The notes beneath the pieces were generated by a model, which was given only the letters and a program-made list of their open reading frames with translations, searched no databases and was not told where the DNA came from. From Cercis canadensis (Eukaryota; Streptophyta; Magnoliopsida; Fabales; Fabaceae): a DNA stretch of 64,000 nucleotides. Every line of letters begins with the position of its first letter. The first letter of the stretch is position 1. Shown here in pieces: positions 62,915 to 64,000 of the stretch. Both the position numbers and the translations under genes were made by a program. The stretch spans positions 1,804,143-1,868,142 of the forward strand of contig QAOA01005801.1 of NCBI GenBank assembly GCA_003255065.1. Direction: 5' to 3'.

Positions 62915-64000
62915 TGTAGACACCGTATTTTATCTGCGCTATATTTCTAAATTTAGTTGAAAAATATAAAAAATGTATAAAAATATTTACTTTTTCGTCC
63001 TTTTCAATTTTTACTTGGCTTCTTGATTTAAGTATTTTTTCAATGCATTTTTTTTTTTAATTTTGTTTAATTTTTTAAGTAAAAAAAAAAAGAAAAATAT
63101 GAAGTGAAAAAAAAGAGAAAAAAGTAAAAAAAAAAGAAAAAAGAAAAAAAGATGCTTTATTCCAATTGCATATAGCCTAGTTCAATTTCTTTCATGAGAC
63201 TGATACTTTGTATGATTTAAGTATTAGGCCCAATAGTCTCAATCTCATCAAAATTACTTGCCAAAGCCTAATTGCTTATTAGTGCATAGTCTAATTCCTT
63301 TTTGAGCCTAAATATCTTGATCTAAGTGGAGCACCCAAACCTAAGATCCATTTTTAGTTAAGTTCCATTTACAAGAGGAGAATCCTAGCCACTTTGATTC
63401 ATTTAACACATTCTATTCTTCATTCTCTCATCTCCTCTCCTCTCCGCTCCCTCTTCATCTTCTTCCCACATTCTCCATTAAATTTTTGGTTCCAAAGCCC
63501 TCATTCCATTTTTTTAACTTCCAATAGTTCATTTTCATCATTATTCACCTCCTTCACACGTTCCATCAACTTGGTAGAAATTGAAGCTTGAATCTAAGAG
63601 TTTGCATGGATTTTTAAAGGTTGAAAGGCTACCTACTTTGATTCTTAACACTAGAAGGTTTCAATTGGGTAATGACTTTCTTCCACTTCTTAACTCATTG
63701 AATTTGTACATAATTTTGCAGCTACATTTTTGGGTACTTGATTTGATTATGCATGTTTCTAGTCAAAATTAGCCTCTTTGATGATTGCAATATGACCTAA
63801 GAGCATGTTCACATGTATTTTTATTTATTTGAATGACTTTAAGCCTCTTTTTACAAGTGATTTTGAATATTGATTGTGTCTTTAAGGTGTTTGATAAAAT
63901 GCTATGCTTGAATTTGGCTTTGCTTCCAAAGTGTGATGCCTTTTATTTGGTTATTGAGATTATGACATGAATTGAGTGCCTTGGGTTCATTATTTGAGTA
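62915..64000 (+). mobile_element. LTR of the TGTAGACACCG family, copy 3 (runs off the window)
   Basis: Begins TGTAGACACCGTATTTTATC within CACTA element 3. Composition is like the other two copies: a long, AT-rich, non-coding stretch with A runs at 63080-63150. The other end is beyond 64000, so a solo LTR and a full element cannot be told apart. Confidence 0.7.

Overview
This window is nuclear DNA from a flowering plant, most likely a eudicot. The sequence is AT-rich, has intron-containing plant genes and plant-specific protein families (EXO70, a plant cytochrome c, what looks like a plastid m-type thioredoxin transit exon), and is almost wholly made of plant transposable elements. A grapevine-like woody eudicot is a guess, not a demonstration. 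Single Ns at 7127, 20682 and 59741 and an 842-base N run at 39971-40812 show it is a draft assembly. I see no intact, ordinary host gene. There are no rRNA or tRNA genes and no CRISPR array.

Left edge (1-9.4 kb): an EXO70 exocyst-subunit pseudogene on the minus strand runs off the window. Next comes a complete but dead Ty1/copia retrotransposon (1711-6692, TSD AAAGA), then about 2.7 kb of AT-rich DNA with no recognisable gene.

Centre-left (9.4-40 kb): a decayed PIF/Harbinger DNA transposon (copy 1, minus strand) has been opened by several later insertions. These are a solo-LTR-like element (9806-17366, TSD GCCAA), a CACTA element (19196-22741, TSD CTC) splitting the transposase gene, a small hAT element (24161-24784, TSD ATGTTACC), a larger CACTA element with transposase relics (25336-33305, TSD AAA), and a young Ty3/gypsy element (from 33632) whose 3' LTR enters the assembly gap. 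Inside the solo LTR sits a terminal-inverted-repeat element (12278-16166) carrying what I consider the best find. A thioredoxin-m-like transit-peptide exon is joined in phase, with good splice sites, to exons 2 and 3 of cytochrome c.

Centre-right (40.8-60.2 kb): an inverted second PIF/Harbinger copy carries the transposase 3' end and a decayed Myb/SANT-like accessory gene. It is followed by a deep nest. An outer element with repeat-rich inverted termini (44319-60190) contains a Mutator-like element (about 45371-59072). That element carries a MURA transposase and, convergent to it, a GRF-type zinc-finger gene. It is interrupted by a Ty3/gypsy fragment, itself interrupted by an LTR of the same family as the 9806 element, which is in turn interrupted by the 5' part of another Ty3/gypsy element.

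Right edge (60.2-64 kb): low-complexity DNA, one more Mutator-type terminus, the start of a third CACTA element (62130) and a third LTR of the TGTAGACACCG family (62915) that leaves the window. The genes do not form a pathway. They are transposition functions at different stages of decay, plus host exons captured by them.
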